Assembly (NCBI GenBank): GCA_001897435.1
Contig: MKSV01000010.1
Span: forward strand, 62,001 to 126,000
Origin: Acidobacteriales bacterium 59-55
Lineage (GTDB): Bacteria; Acidobacteriota; Terriglobia; Terriglobales; Acidobacteriaceae
Direction of reading: 5' to 3'
DNA: 64,000 bases
Shown here: positions 50,586-59,824 of the stretch, one piece after another
How positions within the stretch are numbered: position 1 is the stretch's first letter
Layout: every line of letters begins with the position of its first letter
Notes under the pieces: model-generated
The model's database searches: none
What the model was told of the DNA's origin: nothing
The model's input: the letters and a program-made list of their open reading frames with translations, nothing else
Translations under genes and position numbers: made by a program

Positions 50586-51953
50586 ATGTTGACCAAGGAT
50601 GCCGTTGTTCTTCCTCAGATTGCTCAGGAGCGTTTCGATCGCCTGAAGAGCCGCACCGCCAGAATCGGAGTGATTGGCCTGGGCTATGTCGGCTTGCCGC
50701 TCTCTCTCCTCCTCGCCGAAGCCGGTTTTAAGGTAACGGGCTTCGATATCGATAATAAGAAGGTGACCGAGCTTGAGGCCGGCAGATCGTATATCTTCCG
50801 TATTCCAGCCGAGGAGATTCAGGGAGCGCGCGCGCATGGCTTCACTGCCACGACAGATTTTGCTCGCCTGTCCGATATGGACGCCGTCATCATGTGCGTT
50901 CCTACGCCGTTGACCGAACATCGCGAACCGGACTTGAGCTACGTCGAAAATACGGCTCGGACCGCCGCTCCGTGGATTCGTGAGGGCCAGCTTGTGGTGC
51001 TTGAGAGCACCACGTATCCGGGAACGACGGAAGAACTCATGATTCCGATCCTCGAAGCCGGCAATACCAAGGGGCTGAAGGTTCAGAGCAAGGGCGCGGT
51101 GGCCGAGCATGGCGTCTTTTACGTTGCCTTCTCTCCGGAGCGCGAAGATCCGGGCAACGATACGGTGGCGCGGCGCGACATCCCCAAGGTGGTAGGCGGC
51201 CACGAAGAGATCGCCACGACACTGGCAGCGACTTTGTACGAGGGCATCTTTACGCGCGCGGTGCAGGTATCGTCGACGCGCGTGGCGGAGATGACGAAGC
51301 TGCTCGAGAACATCTACCGCTGCGTGAATATTGCCCTGGTGAACGAACTGAAGCAGCTCTCGCTGCGCATGGGAGTGGATATCTGGGAGGTGATCGACGC
51401 GGCGGCGACCAAGCCGTTCGGCTTCCATCCCTTCTATCCGGGACCGGGGCTCGGCGGTCACTGCATCCCGATCGATCCCTTCTACCTGAGCTGGAAGGCC
51501 AAGGAGTACGACTTCAACACCCGGTTCATCGAACTGGCCGGAGAGGTCAATGAGGCGATGCCCGCGCATGTGGTCCATGCAGTCGGCAAGGCGCTCAATC
51601 AGCACAAGAAGGCTTTGAACGGTTCGCGCATTCTGATGCTTGGGATGGCCTACAAGAAGAATATCGACGACCTGCGCGAGTCTCCGTCGCTGACGATCAT
51701 TGAGCTGCTGCGCGAGGAGGGTGCGGAGGTTTTGTACAACGACCCTTACTTTCCGACCGTCGGCAAGGGGCGGCACTACAACCTGAACATGACCTGCACG
51801 CCGCTGGACAATCTGGAGCAGTACGACTGCGTTCTGATCGTGACCGACCACTCCGATTACAACTACGAGGAGATCGTCAGCAAGTCGCAGCTTGTGGTGG
51901 ACTCGCGCAATGCGACCAAGGGCATTCGCTCACCGAAGGTCGTTCGCTGCTAG
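50586..51953 (+). CDS. UDP-N-acetyl-hexosamine 6-dehydrogenase (WbpA-type nucleotide-sugar dehydrogenase)
   Basis: This 455-residue enzyme oxidises a UDP-sugar C6 hydroxyl to the uronate in two NAD-dependent steps. The N-terminal Rossmann motif GLGYVG is at 31-36, the catalytic Cys293 is in GPGLGGHCIPIDPFYLSW, and LENIYRCVNIALVNELK is the central helix. The C-terminal substrate domain has LGMAYKKNIDDLRESPS and VTDHSDYNYEEI. These features favour UDP-GlcNAc/GalNAc or UDP-ManNAc dehydrogenases over UDP-glucose dehydrogenase. No strong Shine-Dalgarno sequence precedes ATG 50586. It is divergent from the epimerase and ends at a strong terminator. It fits making an acidic exopolysaccharide. Confidence 0.92.
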   Translation: MLTKDAVVLPQIAQERFDRLKSRTARIGVIGLGYVGLPLSLLLAEAGFKVTGFDIDNKKVTELEAGRSYIFRIPAEEIQGARAHGFTATTDFARLSDMDAVIMCVPTPLTEHREPDLSYVENTARTAAPWIREGQLVVLESTTYPGTTEELMIPILEAGNTKGLKVQSKGAVAEHGVFYVAFSPEREDPGNDTVARRDIPKVVGGHEEIATTLAATLYEGIFTRAVQVSSTRVAEMTKLLENIYRCVNIALVNELKQLSLRMGVDIWEVIDAAATKPFGFHPFYPGPGLGGHCIPIDPFYLSWKAKEYDFNTRFIELAGEVNEAMPAHVVHAVGKALNQHKKALNGSRILMLGMAYKKNIDDLRESPSLTIIELLREEGAEVLYNDPYFPTVGKGRHYNLNMTCTPLDNLEQYDCVLIVTDHSDYNYEEIVSKSQLVVDSRNATKGIRSPKVVRC

Positions 51954-51975
51954 GACCACGAAGTGAAGCTGACAG

Positions 51976-52007
51976 GGCGGGGAGATCGATCTCCCCGCCT
52001 TTTCTTT
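51976..52007 (+). terminator. Strong terminator of the UDP-sugar dehydrogenase gene
   Basis: A perfect palindrome GGCGGGGAGAT-CG-ATCTCCCCGCC (51976-51999) is followed by TTTTCTTT. It lies 22 bp after the stop and 12 bp from the convergent glycosyltransferase stop. Confidence 0.88.
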
Positions 52008-52018
52008 GCCCTGAGGAA

Positions 52019-53179
52019 CTACCTTTGGGGCAGCAGGTTTGCGTATGCTGCAGCGGTCTGCTTCATCATTGCGTCGGTGGTGAATTTGTCTGCTACGCGC
52101 AGATGTCCAGCCGCACCCATTGCCTCTGCGCGGGACGGATCGGCGAGCAGTTGCGCGATGGCCGCGGCGAGTGCCGCGGGGTCTTCCGGCGGAACAATAA
52201 AGCCGCTCACGCTATCCTGGACTGCCTCTGCATTGCCGCCGACATCGGTTGCGACTACCGGCAGCGAAGCTGCCATCGCTTCGACGATGGCGTTGGAGAA
52301 GCCTTCGCTGCGCGAGGGCAGCACGAAGATATCGGCGCCTGAGAGATGTTCGCGGAGATTGGTGACGCCGCCGAGGAAGTGAAAGCGATCGGCGAGGTTA
52401 AGATCGCGGACGAGGGACTGGAGTTCTTCGAAGTAGTCAGGCTCGAGTATGCCGCCGGCGATGCTGAAAGAGGTGTTGGGGAACTGCGGCATGAGAGCCG
52501 CCGCGGCTTTGATGAAGATGTCGTGACCTTTGACGTGGCGAATGTTGCCCGCCGTGGTGACATGCGACTCGTCGGCGGGATGAACCCGCGCGGAGGTATC
52601 CCAGTCGTCGAGGTTGAGGCCGTTGTAGATAGTCTGAACGCGCGCCGGGTCGATGCGATCCACCTCGATGCAATGCCGGCGGACGAGTTCAGAGACGGCG
52701 AAGACGGCATCGGGCAAACCCGACATGAGGCGATAGGCGATCTCGTGCTTGCGGGTGCGCAGAATCCCCATGTCCCTGCGGCTCCAGATGAGCTTTGCGT
52801 TTGACATGGTTTTAGTTACAAATCCCGCCCAGATATCGGAGCTTTCAAAAAAAGTCTGTACGATGCGCACTTGTTGCTGCTTGAGAAAGCGCCGCAGGTG
52901 AAGCGCGGCTTTCATTGCGGCGAGGTCGTAGGTGCGCTGCAAGGGAAGAAGATAGATGGGGCACGGAGCGGATTTGAGGGCTGGACTCTCGGGGTCGGCG
53001 GCAAAGGTAAGGATTGACGCACGGTATCCGTACCGGGGCAGCAGGGCTGCGAGCTTGAGGACGATGCGTTCTCCTCCGCCCAGATTTCGGGAGAACTGGT
53101 CAACCACCAGAAGGACGTGGGGTAAGCCATTCACTTCGGCGGTTTGGGGGCTCGGCGCGCCCTGTAGGGTAATCATCAT
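52019..53179 (-). CDS. Family 4 glycosyltransferase (GT-B fold)
   Basis: This 386-residue transferase has an N-terminal acceptor domain (FSRNLGGGERIVLKLAALLP) and a C-terminal nucleotide-sugar domain with the typical GNIRHVKGHDIFIKAAA, FLGGVTNLREHL, the E-x7-E motif SRSEGFSNAIVEAMAASLPV and ATDVGGNAEAV. It would transfer a sugar from a nucleotide donor to a lipid-linked chain at the inner face of the membrane. It lies 26 bp downstream of the Wzy-like gene and is the last of a three-gene minus-strand unit (GT2, Wzy-like, GT4). Donor and acceptor are not known. Confidence 0.92.
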   Translation of the reverse strand: MMITLQGAPSPQTAEVNGLPHVLLVVDQFSRNLGGGERIVLKLAALLPRYGYRASILTFAADPESPALKSAPCPIYLLPLQRTYDLAAMKAALHLRRFLKQQQVRIVQTFFESSDIWAGFVTKTMSNAKLIWSRRDMGILRTRKHEIAYRLMSGLPDAVFAVSELVRRHCIEVDRIDPARVQTIYNGLNLDDWDTSARVHPADESHVTTAGNIRHVKGHDIFIKAAAALMPQFPNTSFSIAGGILEPDYFEELQSLVRDLNLADRFHFLGGVTNLREHLSGADIFVLPSRSEGFSNAIVEAMAASLPVVATDVGGNAEAVQDSVSGFIVPPEDPAALAAAIAQLLADPSRAEAMGAAGHLRVADKFTTDAMMKQTAAAYANLLPQR

Positions 53180-53205
53180 GAGGACTGGGTCAATTCAGGA
53201 AGCAG

Positions 53206-54543
53206 TTATCGATAGGCCAGATATGGATTGACGGCCGTGGCTGAATCCGATGGGGCAATCGCTCCGGCTGTTTCAGGTTCGACGAAGCGTGGAATGGACA
53301 CCGCGGCTCCCATCAGAGCCCATAGAAGGCCGTTGATCTCAAGATAGGTCCATCGATCGCCAAAGCAATTGAGGATAATACTGCAACAGACAGTAAGGAA
53401 CAGGCCGAAGCCCAGCCCCTGATAGAGAGGATCCTTCGCATGCCGGAAGAGCCGCCACCCCGTCGCGAGCATCTGCTGGAGCAGGGCAAGTGCAAAGAGG
53501 CCGCCAATCAGGCCGGTTTCGACGAGCACCTTGACGAACCAGTTATGGGTGTCCTTCAAGTCATCCGTGTGTTGCCCAAACTGGAAGGCGGCGTAGCCGA
53601 TACCCAGAACGGGCTCGCTGTAGAACTTTTTCTTGGCGGCCTCCCATAGATCGACGCGTTCCTGCGCTGACGCTTCAAGTTGACCGCTATCGTTCTTGGT
53701 CATCATGATGCGTTCGGTCACGGCGACCGGAACGATTGCCTGCCAGGTGAAAAGAAAGATTGCAACGACGATCAGTATCTTTCGGTCCTTGAAGATGCCC
53801 AGGAGAATAGCTCCTGCCACGACGGCAATATAGGACGCGCGCGAAAAAGTATACATCGTTGCAAAGATCGTTGTGGCAACCAGGGCATAGCAGAGCATCT
53901 TTGCCTTCCGCCGCTTGAGAAACTGTCCAAACCCCCAGAAGAACATGGAGAACTGCGCAAGGAATGCCGCGAGGCCGTTGGAGCCGGCAAAGCCGAGCGG
54001 GCCGCCGTCCCGCTTGCTCTCGTCGAAGGTGGCCCACGATCGCGACATGCTGTCCCTGAGCGCGCTTCGATCAATAAAGAGCAGGGCAAAGCCTGCAATA
54101 AGGATGACCGTTCTCACAGCCTTCCGATCTTCGACGACGAGTCCTCCAGCGACAAAGACCAGGGGCAGGAGCAGGTAGTCTTTCCAGGTTGCGAAGTTGA
54201 CGTCATGAATCCAGAGAGGCGCAGGCTCGTTCCCCAGCGCCGTGCCCAGCCACATGGAAAAGTACATGTATATGCCGAACGCCAGCCATATAAGGTACAG
54301 CTTCGACTTCGGAAGGCGCTTGCCGTGGATCAGTGCGCCGACGATTACGGCCAGGACCAGGATGGTCAGGACGTTGGCACCAAGGGGATGCTCGAGAAAG
54401 TGGTCGCGCATGGTGCGATAGGGCAGCAGCGGGAGCATGTAATAGAAGCCCCATAGCGGCCGTCCTGCCAGGGAGGCGATGATCGCGACCCAGCAACCTA
54501 AATAGGTCATCAGCGGGATGTAATGTCCGATTCCTGTTCCCAA
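53206..54543 (-). CDS. O-antigen ligase/polymerase-like (Wzy/WaaL family) membrane protein, TTG start
   Basis: This 445-residue protein has about ten to twelve membrane helices and the Wzy_C-type region: a long periplasmic loop around ERVDLWEAAKKKFYSEPVLG followed by GIGYAAFQFGQHTDDLKDTH, with NWFVKVLVETGLIGGLFALAL after it. These are the usual marks of O-antigen ligases and polymerases that join lipid-linked repeat units in the periplasm. The start is TTG 54543 with GAGG at spacing 7; an ATG 12 codons later is an alternative. It sits between GT2 and GT4 genes in one operon. Confidence 0.88.
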   Translation of the reverse strand: MGTGIGHYIPLMTYLGCWVAIIASLAGRPLWGFYYMLPLLPYRTMRDHFLEHPLGANVLTILVLAVIVGALIHGKRLPKSKLYLIWLAFGIYMYFSMWLGTALGNEPAPLWIHDVNFATWKDYLLLPLVFVAGGLVVEDRKAVRTVILIAGFALLFIDRSALRDSMSRSWATFDESKRDGGPLGFAGSNGLAAFLAQFSMFFWGFGQFLKRRKAKMLCYALVATTIFATMYTFSRASYIAVVAGAILLGIFKDRKILIVVAIFLFTWQAIVPVAVTERIMMTKNDSGQLEASAQERVDLWEAAKKKFYSEPVLGIGYAAFQFGQHTDDLKDTHNWFVKVLVETGLIGGLFALALLQQMLATGWRLFRHAKDPLYQGLGFGLFLTVCCSIILNCFGDRWTYLEINGLLWALMGAAVSIPRFVEPETAGAIAPSDSATAVNPYLAYR

Positions 54544-54597
54544 GATGCAGCCTCTTCGATACGACGAGTAGAAGATTACACGGTTAGCGGAACCAGT

Positions 54598-55713
54598 TCA
54601 TCGTGTCCATACGGAATTTCTGCCTGCAACAAAATTGTAGAACGCGAGCGCCGCGGCTGCGTTAAGCATGACAAAGGTACTGGCGATGGCGACCGGCTTA
54701 AGCTTCCGGAGGGAAGGATTCGCCATTCCGGCAGCCGCTGAAAGATAGAAGCAGACCTGGAGCCAGAAGATCGTGCCGTAGAGGGCTCCACCGGCGAGGG
54801 CGGAGGCGGCCAGCATCCCAATCATAAACAAGGGCACGGCGAGCCGCAGGAGCTTGTGGCTGACAAAGCGAAAGAGCAGAGGATTTGCCGGCGAGAGCAA
54901 CCATGGTGCAAGTTTCAGCAACTGATAGTTGCCGGTGAGGGTTCGGACCTTGCGCGAAAACTCCTTGCCCTTTTCGCTGAAGAGACGGTCGCGAGCGATG
55001 GCCGCGGACTGGAAGACGACACGCTTGCCACTCCGCGCCACATGCATAGGGACAAAGACATCGTCGAGGATGGTTCCGGCGGGGATTTCGGTATAAAGCT
55101 CGCGGCGAATTGCGTAGATCGCTCCGGTAACGCCTACGACGGAGCCTGAAGCGGACTCCAGCTTGCGGACGATCTTCTCTATCTTCCAGTAGATTCCGAG
55201 GGCGTCGGACGAGGACGCACCGGTTGCATCTTCAAGCAGCAGTTCGCCGCTGACTGCTCCCACGGACGGATCGGCGAAGCAGGACGCCAGTTCGGAGACG
55301 GCGTTCGGATCGACAGACTGACGCGCATCGAGGAAGACGAGGATCTCACCGGTTGCGTGCCTGACCGCCTGGTTGAGGGCACGAGCTTTTCCGTTGGACT
55401 CTTCGAGGATCACCGGGACAACCGGCAGGATCTGCTGGTTGAGCAGGATCGAGGCGGTTCGGTCGGTCGAGCCGTCGGAGGCGATGACAACCTGAAGGCG
55501 ATCCTGGGGACAGTTAAGGAGGCGAAGATTCTCCAGCTTGGCGGGGAGATTGGCCTCTTCGTTCCGTGCTGCGATGACGATGGAGATCGTGGGAGCGATG
55601 GTGTCTTGAGCAACGGGTCGCCGGTGCAGCCGGAAATAGAACCATAGCCAGATGGCGTACCCGAAATACGCATAGAACGTGAACGCAAAACATAGCCAGA
55701 AGAGCAGCTTCAC
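54598..55713 (-). CDS. Membrane-bound family 2 glycosyltransferase
   Basis: This 371-residue processive-type GT2 has an N-terminal membrane helix, the catalytic domain (ISIVIAARNEEANLPAKLE, VIASDGSTDRTASIL, FLDARQSVDPNAVSEL, GAIYAIRRELYTEIP, ILDDVFVPMHVARSGKRV) and two or three C-terminal membrane helices. The acceptor-side motif QxxRW is replaced by SRKVRTLTGNYQL, as in many polysaccharide GT2 enzymes. I prefer the GTG at 55713 because GAGG lies 6 nt before it; ATG 55761 would add an Arg-rich leader without a ribosome-binding site. It heads the operon with Wzy-like and GT4 genes. The product is unknown. Confidence 0.9.
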   Translation of the reverse strand: MKLLFWLCFAFTFYAYFGYAIWLWFYFRLHRRPVAQDTIAPTISIVIAARNEEANLPAKLENLRLLNCPQDRLQVVIASDGSTDRTASILLNQQILPVVPVILEESNGKARALNQAVRHATGEILVFLDARQSVDPNAVSELASCFADPSVGAVSGELLLEDATGASSSDALGIYWKIEKIVRKLESASGSVVGVTGAIYAIRRELYTEIPAGTILDDVFVPMHVARSGKRVVFQSAAIARDRLFSEKGKEFSRKVRTLTGNYQLLKLAPWLLSPANPLLFRFVSHKLLRLAVPLFMIGMLAASALAGGALYGTIFWLQVCFYLSAAAGMANPSLRKLKPVAIASTFVMLNAAAALAFYNFVAGRNSVWTR

Positions 55714-55993
55714 CGTTTGCCTCGACCTTCCGGTGCTTTGCCGGCGACTGCGTGCCGGCATTTCGCGCGGCCACCGCTCCCGGACTGAGCGAGCAGGCAG
55801 AACGCGATCTGGTGGAGGCCGGGATTCGATCGGCGGCTATGCACATCGTTGATGATACGTCAGGCTATGGGGGGCGGGAGCCGTAACACTGACACCAAAG
55901 TGGTACCGGAATCGGGAGGCAAAAGTGTCGCAAAACGCAGACCGTGGGCGACATAACACTGTAGTATCGTGGAGTTTGCGCACTTAATTGCCA

Positions 55994-57511
55994 ATGGCCA
56001 GTACGAAACGTTTTGCATTCAATGTGGTTATGAACTGGGTCGCCATGGCCGTGGGCATGGTGGTCCCTTTCTTCCTGACGCCGTTCGTCCTGCGGCACCT
56101 GGGAGTGACTGCCTACGGAATCTGGATTCTGGCGGTTTCTACAGTCTCATATCTGAACTTGTTGGACATGGGGCTGCGCAGTGCTGTCATCCGGTTCGTA
56201 TCCAAGGCGCAGGCACAGGAGAAGCTTGAGGATGCAACCAGCGCCATCGGTGCGGCGCTATGGGTTCGAGTTCTGATCTCATGCGGAGTTGCGGTGCTGA
56301 GCATCGTCCTGGCGCTGGCATTTCCCCACCTATTCACAATCCCTAAGAATCTGCATCATGCCGCCCAGATTACCGTTCTGATGTGCGCGTTGGGTGTGGC
56401 CTTTACCCTGGTCTCGGGCGTGTTTGGCGCGGTGCTGGCGGCGACCAACCGCTTTGATATATTGAGCGGCATCTCGGCGGTGCAGACGGTCGCCAGGGCA
56501 GGCGGAGTGATCCTAATCCTTCTCAGTGGGCACGGCCTGGTGCAGTTGGCCTACTGGGAGGTCACGATTGCGCTGCTGAGCGGTATCGCCACATGCGCTA
56601 TGGCGCTGAAGACATTTCCTCCTTGCCGAGTGCGGGTCGCAAAGCCGGATATGGCTGTGCTGAAGCTGATCTGGAACTATAGCCTCACGACATTCATCTT
56701 CATCATTGCGGTTCAGATCATTATGAACACCGACAATATGGTTGTCGGCGCATTTGTCTCGGTGGGGATGGTCGCGTTTTATTCGATCGGCAGCAGCCTG
56801 ATGTCATACTCGTGGCAGGTTGTCAGCGCAGTGTCGACGACATTTACTCCGCTGGCGAGCGGCCTGGAAGCAAGCGGGAAGATGGACGACTTGCGGCGGC
56901 TTTTGATTCGGGGAACGCAGGCGACGTTGGGCATTGCCATACCGATCAGCGTGGCGCTTGCATTGCGCGGCAAGACTTTTATCAATCTCTGGATGGGGCC
57001 GCAATACAGTGAAATCGCTGGCACGGTTCTTCAGATCCTCATTATCAGCCAGTTTTTCGGAATATCGAATGGTACGGCCGGCTCCATCATGATGGCGATA
57101 GACAAACATAAGCCGGTTGCCATGTGGGCCGTCGTTGAAGCGGCACTAAACCTCGGCCTCAGCATTATCCTGGTGAAGACGATTGGCATCTATGGAGTGG
57201 CGTGGGGAACATCGATTGCAATGGCCATCGTCCATCTCACCTTCTGGCCTCGATATGTCAGGAAGATTCTCGATGTTCCCATACGAACGTTTATCTGGTT
57301 AGGGTGGATCAAGATGACGTTGTGCGCCATTCCTTATGCCATTGTGTGTGCCGTGACAGACAGGTATTGGCATCCCGGAAATCTAGTCTCATTCTTTGCG
57401 GAGATCATCGTAATCCTGCCGGTCTATGCGGTTTGCGTGCTGGCGGTTTTTCGCAGCGAAGCGCGATTCCTGTTTTCGAAGTGGCAGGCATCGAGGGCTG
57501 TGCAGGTTTGA
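55994..57511 (+). CDS. Wzx-type polysaccharide flippase (MATE/PST superfamily)
   Basis: This 505-residue protein has about 12-14 membrane helices and the polysaccharide-transporter pattern: FNVVMNWVAMAVGMVVPFFL, then LTPFVLRHLGVTAYGIW, DMGLRSAVIRFVSKA and later INTDNMVVGAF-like MNTDNMVVGAFVSVGMVAFY. It would flip undecaprenyl-linked repeat units to the periplasm for the Wzy-like enzyme. ATG 55994 (MASTKRFAFN) is used; a TTG two codons earlier is less likely. It is divergent from the GT2-Wzy-GT4 operon (280 bp) and followed by repeat R2. Confidence 0.9.
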   Translation: MASTKRFAFNVVMNWVAMAVGMVVPFFLTPFVLRHLGVTAYGIWILAVSTVSYLNLLDMGLRSAVIRFVSKAQAQEKLEDATSAIGAALWVRVLISCGVAVLSIVLALAFPHLFTIPKNLHHAAQITVLMCALGVAFTLVSGVFGAVLAATNRFDILSGISAVQTVARAGGVILILLSGHGLVQLAYWEVTIALLSGIATCAMALKTFPPCRVRVAKPDMAVLKLIWNYSLTTFIFIIAVQIIMNTDNMVVGAFVSVGMVAFYSIGSSLMSYSWQVVSAVSTTFTPLASGLEASGKMDDLRRLLIRGTQATLGIAIPISVALALRGKTFINLWMGPQYSEIAGTVLQILIISQFFGISNGTAGSIMMAIDKHKPVAMWAVVEAALNLGLSIILVKTIGIYGVAWGTSIAMAIVHLTFWPRYVRKILDVPIRTFIWLGWIKMTLCAIPYAIVCAVTDRYWHPGNLVSFFAEIIVILPVYAVCVLAVFRSEARFLFSKWQASRAVQV

Positions 57512-57540
57512 TGAGAGCGGTTCTTTTCCAAAGGTAGTTT

Positions 57541-57590
57541 TGGGGATGCGAGAGAGACGCAGATTCCCTTCGGGAATGACAAACAAGGGC
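57541..57590 (-). repeat. Extragenic repeat family R2, copy 3
   Basis: On the minus strand this reads CTTGTTTGTCATTCCCGAAG, then GGAATCTGCGTCTCTCTCGC and ATCCCCA, nearly the same as the copy at 26137-26180. It fills the gap between the flippase and a convergent GT2. Confidence 0.8.
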
Positions 57591-57612
57591 GAGCTATATT
57601 GCTTCGTTATTT

Positions 57613-58563
57613 CTACGATTGTTTAGCGTAGTATTTGTCGATGTGTATAAAGTGTCTTCCGTAGATAAAACCGGCCAGGTCCCACGATGCCAGTTCATCC
57701 GCAAAGGCCCGTCCCGCGCCGTTTCGGGATAGCAGGTGCAGAGGAAGTGAGGCCAATCCTCGAAGCGCGCGACCTATCCGGTAGCGCGGTACTCCGAACG
57801 CATAGGCGACAGGCTCCTTCAACTCGCGGTCCAGCAGCCCCTGCGATACGCCTCTCCAGTAGCACCAGCTTCGGTAGTACTTGCGGGTGAGCCGGCTGGC
57901 GGGAATGTGATGATAGATGATCAGGTCCGGAACATGCATGCCGTGGAGATTGGCGCCGCGGAGCCGGCGATAGAACTCCGCATCCTCCTCTGAAAGAAGT
58001 CCCTTCCCGCTACGACCAAGCTTTGGAGAATATAGGCCGACCTGATCGAACGCGCTGCGGCGAACGACGGCGTTGCCGCCCATCAGATTGCCTTGGAATG
58101 TGCCGCCAAAGGCTGAGCGGGGCTTTGGGTCCACGATGCCGATTGCCGCATAATAGCCCGGAGGAAGCCATGTCGGCGCAGGCGCTGTCCAGTTGGGCAG
58201 GTAAGGGCCTCCGATGAATTGAATGGCCAGGTCATTAAATTCCCGCGCAACAACGTTGTACCAGTTTTCGTCGATCTCCTCGTCGTCGTCGATGAAGCCG
58301 ATGAGATCTCCCGAACCGGCCCGGATGCCTGCATTGCGCGCGTGAGAGAGACCCTGAGAGGTTTCCTTGACGTAGACCAGAGATCGGGTCGTCTCGGATT
58401 GGATCTGGCGAACGACTTGTTCTGTATCGTCTTTGCTGTTGTTGTCGACGATCAGGACGGTGACCTCGAGGCCAGCCGGGATAGGAGCTTCGAGCAGGCT
58501 GGCGATGGTAAGCCGCAACAGGCCGCTGCGGTTATAAGTCGGCACCACGACGTCGAGTTTCAC
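57613..58563 (-). CDS. Family 2 glycosyltransferase, GTG start
   Basis: This 316-residue GT-A enzyme has LDVVVPTYNRSGLLRLTIAS, VLIVDNNSKDDTEQVV, the metal-binding GFIDDDEEIDENWY and the acceptor-side LSEEDAEFYRRLRGANLHG. A C-terminal part of about 80 residues is helical and basic. The start is GTG 58563 with GAGAGG 8 nt upstream. It is cytoplasmic or peripherally membrane-bound. It lies convergent to the flippase and downstream of the GT14 gene (178 bp) on the same strand, so both may belong to one transcript. Substrates are unknown. Confidence 0.9.
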   Translation of the reverse strand: MKLDVVVPTYNRSGLLRLTIASLLEAPIPAGLEVTVLIVDNNSKDDTEQVVRQIQSETTRSLVYVKETSQGLSHARNAGIRAGSGDLIGFIDDDEEIDENWYNVVAREFNDLAIQFIGGPYLPNWTAPAPTWLPPGYYAAIGIVDPKPRSAFGGTFQGNLMGGNAVVRRSAFDQVGLYSPKLGRSGKGLLSEEDAEFYRRLRGANLHGMHVPDLIIYHHIPASRLTRKYYRSWCYWRGVSQGLLDRELKEPVAYAFGVPRYRIGRALRGLASLPLHLLSRNGAGRAFADELASWDLAGFIYGRHFIHIDKYYAKQS

Positions 58564-58741
58564 AGAAATTACCTCTCAATACATGATCTGGTACGCGGCG
58601 ATGATGTAAGTCCTCACCGTGAACGAACCGATGGACGTGCCTGAAAAGATAGGTTTGATCCATCATAATGTGACCGAGCGCCGTAGTCGCTGGGAACTCC
58701 ATCCTGATCCGGTCTATCCTCGTGCTCTATATTTCGAGAGT

Positions 58742-59677
58742 TTACTGAGGCAAATGATGCTTTTGCGATACAGCCTCGTCAAGGTCGCGGAGCACTTCGG
58801 GATCGAAGGGGAACTTGCGGGCGAAGTGGTGGGTTGACTCCAGAAGCCGAGAAAAATCTGCTCTGCCAAGCGTCCGCGGGTGCGCGTAGCATCCGCGCCA
58901 GTCCGTGTAGCGTTTGTTGTCCGGAGAGGTTTTGAAACCGGTCGAATTGGCGACCAGAGTGTGATAGAAGGACTCTTCGGGTACGGTTCTCTTTTCGTAG
59001 TGACGGTGAAGGTCTCGCCAGAGGGGCGTTTCCTCAAAGAGAAGATGCGCGACGCGACGATTTGCGGTCAACCAGGCGTCGCCGCCGTGACATGTTACTG
59101 AGCCATGAAAGGGAGTCAGCCTTTTCGTCAGGAACGTGAACGGAAGGCAAAGCTTCTCGCTGGGGGTACGCAGCCGCCTTGCCATCGCGGGACTGCACAA
59201 CGGGATGGCCACGTAGCGGTTATAAGCAACCTGGGGCCACATCGTATGCTGGAAGGTGCTCATTCCGCCCAGACCCTCGTTCTTAATAGGCAGGTGCAGA
59301 TTTTTAACCGGCCGTGAATCGATATAGGCGTCGAAGGTACTCTCGCGCAACTCGTGCAGGATAAAGTCGGCAGTTTGAATCGGATAATCCGTGCTGCTGA
59401 GCGTCACAAACCAGTCAGGATCGAACTCGCTATAAAGCAGGCGAAGAGCTGAAAGCTGCGCATCGACGACGGTTATCGATCCCCATTTGGTCGGAATCCA
59501 TTTTTCGACAAAGCGCACGTTCCCCGAAAATTCGGCGGTATTCAGCGGCCCCTGTGAGAAATCGTGATGGATGACAATTGGAGGGTTGCTGAACATTGCG
59601 TTCAGGCGTTCGCATAAAAACAGCGTTTGTTCCGGGGAATTGTAGGTTACAAGTACGAATCCTATTGGAGGTTTCAT
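58742..59677 (-). CDS. Core-2/I-branching (GT14)-like beta-N-acetylglucosaminyltransferase or xylosyltransferase
   Basis: This 311-residue protein matches the bacterial members of the Branch/GT14 family: IGFVLVTYNSPEQTLFLCE, IVIHHDFSQGP, VRFVEKWIPTKWGSITVVDA, WFVTLSSTDYPIQTADFI and the later GSVTCHGGDAWLTANRRVA. GT14 enzymes need no metal and lack a DxD motif, in keeping with this sequence. It could add a branch to the exopolysaccharide. The ATG at 59677 lacks a good Shine-Dalgarno sequence. It is divergent from the beta-helix gene (147 bp). The family is best known from eukaryotes, with scattered bacterial copies. Confidence 0.85.
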   Translation of the reverse strand: MKPPIGFVLVTYNSPEQTLFLCERLNAMFSNPPIVIHHDFSQGPLNTAEFSGNVRFVEKWIPTKWGSITVVDAQLSALRLLYSEFDPDWFVTLSSTDYPIQTADFILHELRESTFDAYIDSRPVKNLHLPIKNEGLGGMSTFQHTMWPQVAYNRYVAIPLCSPAMARRLRTPSEKLCLPFTFLTKRLTPFHGSVTCHGGDAWLTANRRVAHLLFEETPLWRDLHRHYEKRTVPEESFYHTLVANSTGFKTSPDNKRYTDWRGCYAHPRTLGRADFSRLLESTHHFARKFPFDPEVLRDLDEAVSQKHHLPQ

Positions 59678-59824
59678 GAAAGGACAGTCACTTTGAGGAG
59701 GAGGGAATACGATCGAATCACTTCAACTAGTCTACATTTAATGGTGCGCGTCCTTTTCACTGGTCGGTCTATGATCGTTTCGTTTAATTGCGCGGGATGC
59801 AGTTGCCGTGCTTGAGAGGATTGG